A stretch of DNA of 64,000 nt from Corynebacterium sp. (lineage in GTDB: Bacteria > Actinomycetota > Actinomycetes > Mycobacteriales > Mycobacteriaceae). This document shows, in pieces, positions 21,583-30,310 of the stretch. The translations under genes and the position numbers were made by a program. The stretch covers positions 62,001 through 126,000 of the forward strand of contig NZ_JAUNLP010000002.1 of the NCBI RefSeq assembly GCF_030532195.1, given 5' to 3'. The number at the start of each line of letters is the position of its first letter. The stretch's first letter is position 1. Under the pieces are notes generated by a model. It worked only from the letters and a program-made list of their open reading frames with translations. It searched no databases and was not told the origin of the DNA.

Positions 21583-22164
21583 ATGACTACTTCTGGTTCT
21601 GGTGATTCCACTGTTTCCAGCCCACAGCAGCTTTTTGACACCGCCACCGCGCAGGCGGAGCACAACCAGCTCTGGGAGGCGGCGTTGACCCTCATGCAGG
21701 GCTTTGAGCAGCTCGGCGACAAGGCCGATGCTCCGCAGACCGATAGCCTGGGCCGGCCCATTCGTGGTTCAGCACCAAAGCTGATGGACAAGGCCGCCGA
21801 CTGGTTGGATCTGCTGGACAATCTGGAAAAGGACGGTTTCGAGCCGACTGCGAACACTCCTCCGCGTCACCTGCGCTGGGCCATGTGGCACACGCTCAAT
21901 GGTCAGGCGGAAATTCGTCGTGGTCATCAGGGCCGCGCCATCGATCACTTGGAGCTGGCTGCCGGGCTCTTCCAGTCCGATAATTTGAAGAACCAGGCCG
22001 TGCCGTTGCTCGCACAGATTGCGCAGTGCCACTTGCACCTCAATGACGTGGCAAATGCGGAAAAGACGCTGCACCGCGCCCTCGAGGTCTGTGATGATGC
22101 CGCCCGCGAGCGCTGGGGTGCTGCACTCAATGAAATCGGCGCGGAAATCGCCCGCAGGCTCTAA
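21583..22164 (+). CDS. Small TPR-like protein 3
   Basis: A 193-residue soluble protein with at least three TPR-like helical pairs: WEAALTLMQGFEQLGDKAD, RGHQGRAIDHLELAAGLFQ and LNDVANAEKTLHRALEVCDD. It follows the two larger paralogues on the same strand after 53 bp and ends 30 bp from the convergent nadC. It is shorter and its sequence is less clearly related to the other two, but domain type and position suggest a common module. No enzymatic motif. Confidence 0.72.
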   Translation: MTTSGSGDSTVSSPQQLFDTATAQAEHNQLWEAALTLMQGFEQLGDKADAPQTDSLGRPIRGSAPKLMDKAADWLDLLDNLEKDGFEPTANTPPRHLRWAMWHTLNGQAEIRRGHQGRAIDHLELAAGLFQSDNLKNQAVPLLAQIAQCHLHLNDVANAEKTLHRALEVCDDAARERWGAALNEIGAEIARRL

Positions 22165-22194
22165 CTCACAAGCGGAAAAACCCGCCTCACCCGC

Positions 22195-23076
22195 CTACTG
22201 CTCGTCGAAATCCAGTCCGACGTCAAAGACCTTGGCCGAGTGCGTCAGCGCACCGACGGCCAGGTAATCCACACCGCACGAGGCGTAATCACGCGCAACG
22301 TCCAAGGTCAAGCCACCAGAGGACTCCAGCTGAGTAGCCGGCGAGACCTGCGAGCGACGCTGAACGGCAATCTGAGTTTCCCAGACTTCGAAGTTATCCA
22401 GCATCACGATATCCGGCTTCATCGGCAGAATTTCATCGAGCTGTGCCAGCGTATCGACTTCCACCTCGCACGGCAGCTCCGGGTACTGCTGGCGCACCTT
22501 CTTCAGCGCACCGGACACCGAGCCCACAGCAATTACGTGGTTGTCCTTAATAAGCGCTTCATCGCCCAACGCGTAGCGATGATTAATACCACCACCGCAG
22601 GTCACCGCATACTTTTCCAAGTTGCGCAGCCCCGGCAGAGTCTTCCGCGAATCACGAATACGCGCGCCGGTGCCCAAAATCGCATCGGCCCACTTACGCG
22701 TCTCCGTAGCGACGCCACTGGCGTGCGTCAGTATATTCAACAACGTGCGCTCAGCCGTCAACAGGCCACGCGTCGGCGCCGTAATCGTCGCAATCACGGT
22801 GCCGGGGTGCACCAGCGTGCCGTCGTCAACATGCTTTTCGACGGAAAAATCACCAGCGATAACTTCCTGCAGCGTCCACTCGACCGCATCGATGGCTGCA
22901 ATAACACCAGTTTGTCGAGCTACCAAGCGCGCACGCGCCTGGGCGTTGGGAGATACCGTCGACAACGTCGTCACATCAGGACCAAAGCTCTGGTCCTCCT
23001 GCAGTGCCGTGCGAATAAGGCCGCGGGTGATGTTCTCATTGAGCACTCCGCGCAAAGTGTCCTTTTCGGAAGTCAT
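22195..23076 (-). CDS. nadC: Quinolinate phosphoribosyltransferase (decarboxylating)
   Basis: NadC joins quinolinate and PRPP to make nicotinate mononucleotide in NAD synthesis. The 293-residue protein has the catalytic features RLVARQTGVIAA, RTLLNILTHASGVAT, IRDSRKTLPGLRNLEKYA, GGGINHRYALGDEALIKDNH and CEVEVDTLAQLDE, with ESSGGLTLDVARDYA and VDYLAVGALTHSA at the phosphate site. Its ATG lies 3 bp after the nadB stop, with AGGA inside the nadB end. It is last in nadA-nadB-nadC. Confidence 0.96.
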   Translation of the reverse strand: MTSEKDTLRGVLNENITRGLIRTALQEDQSFGPDVTTLSTVSPNAQARARLVARQTGVIAAIDAVEWTLQEVIAGDFSVEKHVDDGTLVHPGTVIATITAPTRGLLTAERTLLNILTHASGVATETRKWADAILGTGARIRDSRKTLPGLRNLEKYAVTCGGGINHRYALGDEALIKDNHVIAVGSVSGALKKVRQQYPELPCEVEVDTLAQLDEILPMKPDIVMLDNFEVWETQIAVQRRSQVSPATQLESSGGLTLDVARDYASCGVDYLAVGALTHSAKVFDVGLDFDEQ

Positions 23077-23079
23077 GCT

Positions 23080-24642
23080 TTACTTTTCCTCGTCCTGTTC
23101 AAACCAAGTGTGGCACCCCAGAGTATAGGGGCGTGCCAACGCTGCCTCGACGACTTTCCGTGCTGCCACTACCTGAACCGATTGTGGCAGCTGGTCAATA
23201 ATTGCCAGTGTTGCTCGAAGTCCCTTTTCGTTGCGAGTTACCCCAGCGCCTTGCTGCATCGCGTTTTGCAGGCGGAACAGCTGACGCGGTTCCAACTGAG
23301 GTCGAGGCTCAGGCAGCGCGGCCGCAGTCTTTTCGAAAACTTCCTGCCCGACCGGTGTGAGCGCCTCGGACGCCACCTGCTGCGCCACGCGTCTGCCGAC
23401 GACGAGGCCTTCCAACAGCGAATTCGATGCCAACCTGTTGGCACCATGCAGCCCAGTCGCAGAGCACTCACCGGCCGCATAAAGTCCCGGCACGCCAGTT
23501 GAGCCCTGCGGATCCACCGCGATGCCACCGCAGGTGTAGTGGACCGCCGGGGCCACGGGAATGAGCTCAGTCGTGGGATCAATTTCCTCGGTGGCCAGGC
23601 CCGCTGTGATCGTCGGAAAGCGCGACGCGAAATCCTTTACGTGACGAGCATCGAGGAAGACGTGGTCTTCGCCGAGCTCGCGCATGCGTGTAGCAATGGC
23701 ACGCGAGACGATATCGCGTGGCGCGAGGTCACCGCGCGGATCGACACCTTCGGTGACGCTGTGCCCGCGGGAATCAACAAGGACTGCGCCTTCACCGCGG
23801 ACAGCTTCGCTGATGAGCTGACGACGTCCGCTGCCATCTGTGGCCGAGCGGTCATCGTAGAGAACCGTGGGATGGAACTGGATGAATTCCATGTCGCGGA
23901 CCTCGGCACCAGCATCTGTGGCCAGACCGATGGCCTCGCCGCGAGCGCCCGACGGTGCGGTAGTGGCCCGATAAATATGGCCAACCCCACCGGTGGCCAG
24001 CAGCGTGGCACCCGCACGAATGGTGCCACCCCCGCGGGAGTCCTCAACCAGTGCGCCGAGAACGCGGCCGTGGTCATCGACAACCAGCTGACGCGCCGTG
24101 GCATTTTGCAGCACACGCACACCAGTGACGGACTCTTCCAGGGCACGCTGAATCTCCGCGCCGGTCGCGTCACCACCGGCGTGAATGATGCGCCTGGCGT
24201 GGTGACCGCCCTCCTTGGTGCGCGAATAGACGGCCGGATTGTCCGGTGATGGGTCAAACTGAGCGCCGAGCCCAATGAGCCACTGAGTTGCCTCCGCGCC
24301 GGCGCGGATGATGGAGGCTACGGCCTCTTCATCGCAGTGGCCGGCACCTGCGTCGAGAGTATCGGCAATGTGAGAATCGGTGGAGTCATCGAACCCATTG
24401 GCCACATGCCCTGTCGGATCGTCGTCAAGCCCAACGACGGCGAGCCCGCCCTGCGCGAGATTCGTGGCGGCGTCGGCGAACCGGAGATGTTTGCGCGCGC
24501 CGGTGCGCCACTCGACGCTGTCGATAACGAGCACGTCGAGACCGAGCTCAAGTGCGCGGCGTGCGGCGGACAGGCCGGCGACTCCCCCGCCGATGACGAG
24601 GAAGTCGCAGCTTAGCGTCCAGGAGTCGAAGGAGGGGCGCAG
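23080..24642 (-). CDS. nadB: L-aspartate oxidase, start codon non-standard or damaged
   Basis: NadB is an FAD enzyme that oxidises aspartate to iminoaspartate for quinolinate synthesis. Family blocks include AATNLAQGGLAV, HHARRIIHAGGDATG, MEFIQFHPTVLYD, LISEAVRGEGAVLVD, RDIVSRAIATRM, VHYTCGGIAVDPQG and GLHGANRLASNSLLEGLV. The first ordinary start (GTG, 24532-24534) lies after the FAD-binding segment, yet the same frame upstream encodes CDFLVIGGGVAGLSAARRA, the expected dinucleotide-binding N-terminus. Between the in-frame TGA at 24685-24687 and that GTG no ATG, GTG or TTG occurs. I mark CTG 24640-24642 as the best guess. It lies 10 bp after nadA. Confidence 0.8.
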   Translation of the reverse strand: MRPSFDSWTLSCDFLVIGGGVAGLSAARRALELGLDVLVIDSVEWRTGARKHLRFADAATNLAQGGLAVVGLDDDPTGHVANGFDDSTDSHIADTLDAGAGHCDEEAVASIIRAGAEATQWLIGLGAQFDPSPDNPAVYSRTKEGGHHARRIIHAGGDATGAEIQRALEESVTGVRVLQNATARQLVVDDHGRVLGALVEDSRGGGTIRAGATLLATGGVGHIYRATTAPSGARGEAIGLATDAGAEVRDMEFIQFHPTVLYDDRSATDGSGRRQLISEAVRGEGAVLVDSRGHSVTEGVDPRGDLAPRDIVSRAIATRMRELGEDHVFLDARHVKDFASRFPTITAGLATEEIDPTTELIPVAPAVHYTCGGIAVDPQGSTGVPGLYAAGECSATGLHGANRLASNSLLEGLVVGRRVAQQVASEALTPVGQEVFEKTAAALPEPRPQLEPRQLFRLQNAMQQGAGVTRNEKGLRATLAIIDQLPQSVQVVAARKVVEAALARPYTLGCHTWFEQDEEK

Positions 24643-24652
24643 ACCAAACGTG

Positions 24653-25735
24653 TTACTCGCCTCCGCCTGGGTTGCCGATGGCGATCATGCGCTCAACGGA
24701 GGCACGAGCCTTAGCAGCGACCTCTGGATCAACGTCAACCTCGTCGACACCATCGACCAGGCAGCGCAGAAGTGCCGCCGGGGTAATCAGCTTCATGTAG
24801 GAGCAGGAAGCGCGGTCATTAATTGGCTCGAATTCCACGTCCGGTGCGGCCTTGCGCAGCTGGTGGAGCATGCCCACCTCGGTGGCGACGAGGACCTTCG
24901 AAGAGGACTTCTTATCCTCGAGCTTGTGGGCCTCAGTCAGCATCTCACCGGTGGAGAGCATCTGCACGCGCTCCGGCTCAATGGCGCCCTCGCCAGCCAG
25001 GTAAATTGCGGAGTTGGCGCAGCCGCACTCTGGGTGAATGAACAGCTGCGAGTCGGCATTTTCCTCGGCGCGGTGTGCGAGTTCCTCACCGTTGATGTTG
25101 GCGTGGACGTGGCACTCGCCAGCCCAGACCTTGATATTGTCACGGCCGGTCTCACGGCGAACGTGAGCACCCAGGAACTGATCCGGGTTAAACAGAATCT
25201 CCTTGTCTGCGGGAATGGACTTGACCACATCGACTGCGTTGGACGACGTACAGCAGACATCGGTCAAAGCCTTCACATCGGCCGTGGTGTTGACATAGCT
25301 GACAACGACCGCATCCGGATTTTCGGCCTTCCACTCAGCCAGTTCCTCAGCCGTGATGGAGTCTGCCAGCGAGCAGCCAGCGCGCTCATCCGGAATCAGC
25401 ACCGTCTTTTCCGGGCTGAGAATCTTGGCGGTCTCCGCCATGAAGTGCACACCACAGAAAATAATGACGTCAGCATCGGTCTTCGCTGCAATGCGGGAAA
25501 GGCCCAGGGAGTCACCGGTGTAGTCGGCAATATCCTGAATCTCCGGCAGCTGGTAGTTGTGTGCGAGAATGACAGCGTTGCGCTCACGGGCGAGACGCTT
25601 GATTTCGCTGGCCCACTTCTCGTCGGCAACTACGCCTTCGTAGCGGCCATTCTTGTCGACGACATTGGCGTACAAATCCGATTCAAGGCGCGGCAGACCG
25701 GAAGCGGCGGTACTCGGCGTAGGGCTGGTATTCAC
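24653..25735 (-). CDS. nadA: Quinolinate synthase
   Basis: NadA condenses iminoaspartate and dihydroxyacetone phosphate to quinolinate using an oxygen-sensitive 4Fe-4S cluster. The 360-residue protein shows [76 protein letters not shown] and [19 protein letters not shown], covering the cluster cysteines. It starts with GTG behind AGGA. It is first in the nad operon; the 306-bp region upstream also holds a terminator for the facing membrane-protein gene. Confidence 0.96.
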   Translation of the reverse strand: MNTSPTPSTAASGLPRLESDLYANVVDKNGRYEGVVADEKWASEIKRLARERNAVILAHNYQLPEIQDIADYTGDSLGLSRIAAKTDADVIIFCGVHFMAETAKILSPEKTVLIPDERAGCSLADSITAEELAEWKAENPDAVVVSYVNTTADVKALTDVCCTSSNAVDVVKSIPADKEILFNPDQFLGAHVRRETGRDNIKVWAGECHVHANINGEELAHRAEENADSQLFIHPECGCANSAIYLAGEGAIEPERVQMLSTGEMLTEAHKLEDKKSSSKVLVATEVGMLHQLRKAAPDVEFEPINDRASCSYMKLITPAALLRCLVDGVDEVDVDPEVAAKARASVERMIAIGNPGGGE

Positions 25736-26041
25736 GAAAATTAAGTCCTTACTACATCGGGCTGTGGCTACGACCGGCTGGATGTGCCATTAAAAATGGT
25801 GACATCCCTCGGTGGCATTCGCAGCGGAGTCGAACGGGCAAGTGCAAGAGGACAATGGCCGCCCCTCGATATCTCACTATCCCAATATCCCAATATCGAA
25901 AACGCCCCTAAATCGGGGCGAATAGCGGGTATTGAAAGGTTGAAAGGCGAACCTATTTTAGGAAATTGTAAGACTTCCCTTAGGGCAATGCCCAATAACT
26001 ACCCCTTTTCGGCAGTTTCCACGCTTTCCTTCTCGCCTTCT
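25736..26041. promoter_or_regulatory. Intergenic region upstream of nadA
   Basis: This gap contains the nadA promoter region and, near 25897-25920, a terminator for the upstream minus-strand membrane-protein gene. A direct repeat CCCAATAT-CCCAATAT occupies 25881-25896, just beyond the terminator's T-run, and could be an operator for nadA; no regulator is assigned. I see no coding sequence. Confidence 0.45.
25897..25920 (-). terminator. Intrinsic terminator downstream of the bioB-bsaP-membrane protein genes
   Basis: On the minus strand the stem CGCCCC / GGGGCG with a six-base loop (GATTTA) is followed directly by TTTTCG. It lies about 120 bases past the stop of the membrane-protein gene at 26042 and would insulate nadA from the bio genes. 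Confidence 0.7.
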
Positions 26042-26614
26042 TTATCGATTTCCTCCCACTGCTTCCTCCGCCTTCGCGGTCGTGCCCGGTTCACCGGAAT
26101 CACCGAGAAACAGCACCCGCGTCCACAACACCAACATAGAAATCAGAGGTGCAATAAGCAGCGCAGTGTAGGTGGTGAAATTCGGAATAATCGAGACTTC
26201 ATCGCCCGGCTGGACGCCAGTGAGATCCGGCTGCAACAGTCCTGCCACGGACTGACCGACAATGTAGGTCACAACGGCGCACAGCAGCGCTATAAAGCCT
26301 GCCATGAGCACGCCGACGAGCATTGCGCCCGGAGTATCAATGGTTCGCTTTCGATGGGACAGATTTCCCAGTACCAGACCACAGATGGCAGTGATACCGA
26401 CAAACCAAAGCAGGCCGGTAAAACCTGCGTCAACAGTCTGCGAGATAACAGCCATTTGACCATCCGGCAGCAGCTGAACTTCCTGCTTAGGCCGCAGGAA
26501 TGCCCAAATCACACCCGTGACAGTGCCGAACACAATAGAGATGAAAACAGTACCCGAGACCGTAGCCACGTTCTGCTTGTGGACGTGTGGGACTTGGGTA
26601 CTTTTCTTAGTCAT
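26042..26614 (-). CDS. Four-helix membrane protein, bioB-linked (DUF2567-like)
   Basis: A 190-residue membrane protein with hydrophobic segments at about 18-40, 64-84, 95-125 and 150-170, and a short acidic C-terminal tail (GEPGTTAKAEEAVGGNR). It resembles the actinobacterial DUF2567-type proteins, recognised by topology and by its place after bioB and bsaP, as in C. glutamicum. The family assignment is tentative and the function unknown. It starts 84 bp after bsaP on the same strand and is followed by a terminator. A link to biotin uptake or synthesis is inference from context. Confidence 0.7.
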   Translation of the reverse strand: MTKKSTQVPHVHKQNVATVSGTVFISIVFGTVTGVIWAFLRPKQEVQLLPDGQMAVISQTVDAGFTGLLWFVGITAICGLVLGNLSHRKRTIDTPGAMLVGVLMAGFIALLCAVVTYIVGQSVAGLLQPDLTGVQPGDEVSIIPNFTTYTALLIAPLISMLVLWTRVLFLGDSGEPGTTAKAEEAVGGNR

Positions 26615-26697
26615 AGTTGATTAACTTACCTCACAGCGCGAGCGGAATCCGATGTCTATTCACCTACCGCATTCCGCCTGCGCCGACAAGGTATTTT

Positions 26698-26985
26698 TCA
26701 GCGTTGTTCCAGCATGACCGAATCGACTTCACCGTGGCGAGAGCACTTTGCCGTCCAGCCATCCGGGCGTACCTGCACCACCATGCGGCGACCACAGATC
26801 TGGCAGTAGCGAGGTGCCTCAAGCCCCGCTTTTGCGCCGTAGGAGCGCTCGCGCACTTCACCGGCTTCCAAATCCGCCCCAGTAAACGGATCGAACTTCG
26901 GGGCATCGCCTAGGACCATGGCCTGGAGCAGTTCGGTGGAATCTACTTTCTTAGACCGCGTCGGGCGCGTTTTAGACAGTTGCAT
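26698..26985 (-). CDS. bsaP: Biotin synthase auxiliary protein
   Basis: About 95 residues. The C-terminus carries [18 protein letters not shown] followed by CSRHG, a three-cysteine arrangement that matches the small BsaP proteins encoded after bioB in mycobacteria and corynebacteria. BsaP is described as an iron-sulfur protein supporting the actinobacterial biotin synthase. The ATG at 26985 is chosen over an earlier in-frame start at 27051, since it begins [13 protein letters not shown] and overlaps the bioB stop by only 14 bases. Overlap with bioB implies coupled translation. Confidence 0.85.
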   Translation of the reverse strand: MQLSKTRPTRSKKVDSTELLQAMVLGDAPKFDPFTGADLEAGEVRERSYGAKAGLEAPRYCQICGRRMVVQVRPDGWTAKCSRHGEVDSVMLEQR

Positions 26986-27979
26986 TGAGAGCCTTAATGG
27001 GAAGTCGAACCTTACCGAGCAGATCCAGATCCTGTTCTGCTGGGCGGCCAAGAGTGGTCAGGTAGTTACCAACGATAACGGCGTTGATGCCGCCGAGCAG
27101 GCCCTTTTCCGCACCGAGATCGCCGAGGGTGAGCTCACGGCCACCGGCGAAACGCAGGATGGTCTTTGGCAATGCCAGGCGGAAGGCGCCGATAGCGCGC
27201 AGAGCGTCCTTGGCCGGCATCGGCTCGCGGCCCTCAAACGGGGTGCCGGGTCGCGGGTCGAGGAAGTTCATCGGCACCTCAGTCGGGTTCAAAGCAGCGA
27301 GGTCCTGAGCGAACTCCGCACGCTGCTCCAGAGTTTCGCCCATCCCTAGGATGCCACCGCAGCAGACCTCCATGCCGGCTTCGCCGACCATGCGCAGAGT
27401 TTCGTTGCGCTCTTCCCAGGTGTGAGTGGTGACAACCTGCGGGAAGTAGCTCTTTGCGGTCTCCAGGTTGTGGTTGTAGCGGTGAATACCAGCCTTGGCC
27501 AGGCGGTCAACCTGCTCCTGAGTCAAAATGCCCATGGATGCGGCCACGTTGATGTCAACCTCGGACTGAATTGCGGCAACGGCCTGCTCCATCTGGCTGA
27601 GCAGACGCTCATCCGGACCCTTCACAGCAGCCACGATGCAGAACTCGGTCGCGCCGGACTTTGCGGTCTGCTTTGCAGCGTCAACCAGCGCCGGAATATC
27701 CAGCCATGCGGAGCGAACCGGGGATTCAAACAGGCCGGACTGCGAGCAGAAGTGGCAATCTTCTGGGCAGCCACCGGTCTTCAGCGAGATAATGCCTTCG
27801 ACCTCAACCTCTTCACCGCACCACTTCAGGCGAACCTCGTGAGCCAGCGCCAGCAAATCCTCAATGCGATCATCATCGAGATTGAGAATTGCCAGAGTCT
27901 CCTCGTAGTTCAGCCCCTCACCGCGTTCAAGCACCTTTTCACGTGCGAGATCCAAAATGTCTTGGTGCTGTTCAGTCAT
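26972..27979 (-). CDS. bioB: Biotin synthase
   Basis: BioB is a radical SAM enzyme that inserts sulfur into dethiobiotin. The cluster motif is in [16 protein letters not shown] (Cys-x3-Cys-x2-Cys). Other family blocks are [62 protein letters not shown] and [15 protein letters not shown]. About 335 residues. The ATG at 27979 ([10 protein letters not shown]) is preferred over 28030; AAGGAG lies 12 bases upstream. It heads the bio cluster and faces bioQ across a 231-bp region with BioQ-type palindromes, so biotin-dependent repression is likely. Confidence 0.95.
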   Translation of the reverse strand: MTEQHQDILDLAREKVLERGEGLNYEETLAILNLDDDRIEDLLALAHEVRLKWCGEEVEVEGIISLKTGGCPEDCHFCSQSGLFESPVRSAWLDIPALVDAAKQTAKSGATEFCIVAAVKGPDERLLSQMEQAVAAIQSEVDINVAASMGILTQEQVDRLAKAGIHRYNHNLETAKSYFPQVVTTHTWEERNETLRMVGEAGMEVCCGGILGMGETLEQRAEFAQDLAALNPTEVPMNFLDPRPGTPFEGREPMPAKDALRAIGAFRLALPKTILRFAGGRELTLGDLGAEKGLLGGINAVIVGNYLTTLGRPAEQDLDLLGKVRLPIKALNATV

Positions 27980-28062
27980 TGGCTTGCGACACTCCTTGAG
28001 GCTGGTTTCGTCATCACTTCCAACACCCACACACGTTCCTAACCAATCTTGTTGACCGGAAT

Positions 28063-28087
28063 TGAACAGTGTTTTGAGCGTTGTTCA
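28063..28087. promoter_or_regulatory. Two overlapping BioQ-like boxes
   Basis: TGAAC-AGT-GTTTT (28063-28075) and TGAGC-GTT-GTTCA (28075-28087) share one base and together form a larger imperfect palindrome. They match the 13-bp TGAAC-N3-GTTnn pattern reported for BioQ in corynebacteria. They lie between bioB and bioQ, where they could repress either promoter. Confidence 0.6.
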
Positions 28088-28120
28088 GGTTCCAAATCTA
28101 ATACTGTGAACCGCAATTGT

Positions 28121-28133
28121 CGAACATGGTTCA
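28121..28133. promoter_or_regulatory. Third BioQ-like box
   Basis: CGAAC-ATG-GTTCA is a near-perfect inverted repeat with the same half-site and three-base spacer as the boxes at 28063-28087. It lies 78 bases before the bioQ start, so autoregulation is plausible. Confidence 0.6.
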
Positions 28134-28210
28134 ATTCGTGTCATTACAGGGGCATTTCCCGCCCGCACCCGTAGCCCCCTTTAATCCGAGGCAAACCAGT
28201 TTCGTCTACG

Positions 28211-28855
28211 GTGGGCAGTGTGCAACTGACCAAGGACATTATTCTCGACGCCGCGCTGACCATTCTTGATGAGTACGGGCTCGGTGACCTGACCATTCGT
28301 CGCCTGACTCGTCACCTGGGCACCGCCGCCGGGGCGATGTACTGGCACTACTCCTCCAAGCAGGCGCTCCTCGGCGCTGTCGCCGACCGCATCCTTGCCC
28401 CCTACGCCGAATTCACCCCCACCGGCCAGTGGCGCGAGGACGCAACGGCCATGTCAGAGCTGCTGTACACCTGCCTGACTTCCCATCGCGACGGCGCCGA
28501 AGTGGTCTCCGCAGCACTGGCGACGAATACCGCCACCATCCGCCCCGAACAGCTGCTTGGCGACGTTCTCAGCGGTGCACCCGGCACTGATTCCAGTAAC
28601 ACTGTCGACACCGCATCTGTCTTGGTCTACTTCATTCTCGGTGCCACCGTCGATCAGCAAACCGCCAGTGCTTTGGAGCTCGTCGACAAAACAGCGGCCA
28701 AGAACAAAGCCTCACGCTCCACTGACACTGCTGAAGCAGACGCTGCTGACTCCACCGAGGCCGAGACCGCCGCGGAGAAGAAAAAAGAGCTCGGCCGCCA
28801 GCGCATTGCGCTGGGAACCGAGCTCATCATTGCGGGCATTGCTGCCCGCGGCTAA
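28211..28855 (+). CDS. bioQ: TetR-family regulator, probable biotin repressor BioQ
   Basis: A 214-residue TetR-type protein. The N-terminal helix-turn-helix domain reads IILDAALTILDEYGLGDLT, IRRLTRHLGTAAGAMYWHY, SSKQALLGAVADRIL. The ligand-binding half contains an Ala/Glu-rich low-complexity stretch (about residues 160-195) between helices. It is divergent from bioB with three BioQ-like boxes between them, which supports the assignment as the regulator of biotin genes. Starts with GTG at 28211; a second GTG at 28220 is also possible. It converges with the antiporter gene (15-bp gap). Confidence 0.82.
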   Translation: MGSVQLTKDIILDAALTILDEYGLGDLTIRRLTRHLGTAAGAMYWHYSSKQALLGAVADRILAPYAEFTPTGQWREDATAMSELLYTCLTSHRDGAEVVSAALATNTATIRPEQLLGDVLSGAPGTDSSNTVDTASVLVYFILGATVDQQTASALELVDKTAAKNKASRSTDTAEADAADSTEAETAAEKKKELGRQRIALGTELIIAGIAARG

Positions 28856-28870
28856 GCCGCAGTCAGTGCT

Positions 28871-30235
28871 CTAGAGCACCAGGGCTGCGATCCAACCGGC
28901 TGCCAGCAGCGGCAGGTTGAAGTGCAGGAAGGTCGGAATAACCGAGTCTCGAATGTGGTCGTGCTGACCATCTGCGTTAAGCCCCATCGTCGGGCCAAGC
29001 GTGGAGTCAGATGCCGGGGAACCCGCATCTCCCAGCGCACCTGCGGTACCGATAATTGCGACGGTGGCCATCGGAGAGAAGCCCAGCGACAAACACAGTG
29101 GCACGTAGATAATGGAAATGATCGGCAGCGTCGAAAACGATGAACCGATACCCATCGTGACCACCAGACCAACAAGCAGCATGGCAATTGCAGCTGCAGG
29201 TTTATTACCTGCGAACAGCTCTGCAGTCGCGGTCACCAACGGCTCGACCTGACCCGACTCGGACATCACGGAGGCGAAGCCCTGTGCGGAAATCATGATG
29301 AAGCCAATAAGCGCCATCATCTTCATGCCCGCAGTGAACACGTCGTCAGCTTCGCGCCAGCGAACAGCGCCAGTCAGCATAAAGATCGCCAGACCCGTCA
29401 GTGCACCGATGAGCAGCGGATCGGCTTCCGTGCCCATCGAGTTCATGACAATCTGGACAACGAAAGTGACCACAATCGCGATGAGGGCAACGATGACGCG
29501 GTACTTAGATACCGGCTCATCGGAGTTCGATTCCGTGTGCTCTGATGCCGCAATTGGACGATCTTCGTAGTACCGCGGCTTGCGGTAGGAAAAGAACACG
29601 GCGATAGCCAGACCAGTCAGCATGCCGAGAGCCGGGATACCCATCGTGGTCATGATGTTGATGTCGGATACATCGAGACCAGCATTTTCGATGTTGCCCA
29701 ACAGAATGTCGTTCAAAAAGATTGAACCGAAGCCGACTGGAATCCACATATAGGTTGTGACCAAGCCGAAAGTCATAACGCTGGTAATCATTCGGCGGTC
29801 AATGTGCAGGCGATTAAATACCGGCAACAGTGGCGGGATAATCAGCGGAATAAACGCAATATGAACCGGAATGAGGTTCTGCGACATAATTGCCATCGCC
29901 AAAATGCCGGACAGCATGCCCCATTTCGTCCACGTCACCGCTTTGGCTTTGGTGTTTTCATCTTCGGTACCAATCTTGGCGATGAGCCAATCCGCCAGGA
30001 GCTTTGGCAGACTGGAAGATGCTACGGCCATGGCGAAAGCACCCAGCATGGCGTAGCTTAAGGCGATCTTGGCACCACCAGAGAGGCCTTCTTGGAAGGC
30101 CACCATGGTGGCATCGAGCCCCATACCGGCGGAGAGGCCACCGACCAAGGCGCCGATAAACAGCGCCAGCACAACGTGTACCCGGCAAACTGCCAGGATG
30201 AGCATCACCAAAACGGCGAGAAGAACGGCATTCAT
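28871..30235 (-). CDS. Na+/H+ antiporter-family membrane transporter (NhaC/YuiF-like)
   Basis: A 454-residue membrane protein with about eleven hydrophobic segments. Characteristic elements are the N-terminal VLALFIGALVGGLSAGMGL, the loop MSQNLIPVHIAFIPLIIPPL and the C-terminal block GTAGALGDAGSPASDSTLGP, as in Na+/H+ antiporter-family proteins such as Bacillus YuiF, some of which import amino acids including histidine. The real substrate is not readable from sequence. It follows the biotin-carrier gene of the transcarboxylase operon after 75 bp on the same strand, which may hint at a role in pH or sodium balance during acid formation. Confidence 0.8.
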   Translation of the reverse strand: MNAVLLAVLVMLILAVCRVHVVLALFIGALVGGLSAGMGLDATMVAFQEGLSGGAKIALSYAMLGAFAMAVASSSLPKLLADWLIAKIGTEDENTKAKAVTWTKWGMLSGILAMAIMSQNLIPVHIAFIPLIIPPLLPVFNRLHIDRRMITSVMTFGLVTTYMWIPVGFGSIFLNDILLGNIENAGLDVSDINIMTTMGIPALGMLTGLAIAVFFSYRKPRYYEDRPIAASEHTESNSDEPVSKYRVIVALIAIVVTFVVQIVMNSMGTEADPLLIGALTGLAIFMLTGAVRWREADDVFTAGMKMMALIGFIMISAQGFASVMSESGQVEPLVTATAELFAGNKPAAAIAMLLVGLVVTMGIGSSFSTLPIISIIYVPLCLSLGFSPMATVAIIGTAGALGDAGSPASDSTLGPTMGLNADGQHDHIRDSVIPTFLHFNLPLLAAGWIAALVL

Positions 30236-30310
30236 GGGGACGATATTAAGGCAAAATTAAGTAATTGCCGTAACCGGGGTTAGACCCTGGGTGCCGTCCT
30301 TCGTCGCCCG

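Noticed and set aside
22240..23502. A 420-codon plus-strand open frame
   Set aside because: It lies across nadC and the 3' part of nadB, both firmly identified on the other strand, and has the Arg/Gln-rich look of a shadow frame.
24532..24534. GTG at 24534 as the start of nadB
   Set aside because: It would remove the FAD-binding GGGVAG segment that is encoded in the same frame just upstream.
24380..25744. A 454-codon plus-strand open frame
   Set aside because: It is antisense to nadA and the 5' part of nadB, and nothing in it resembles a known domain.
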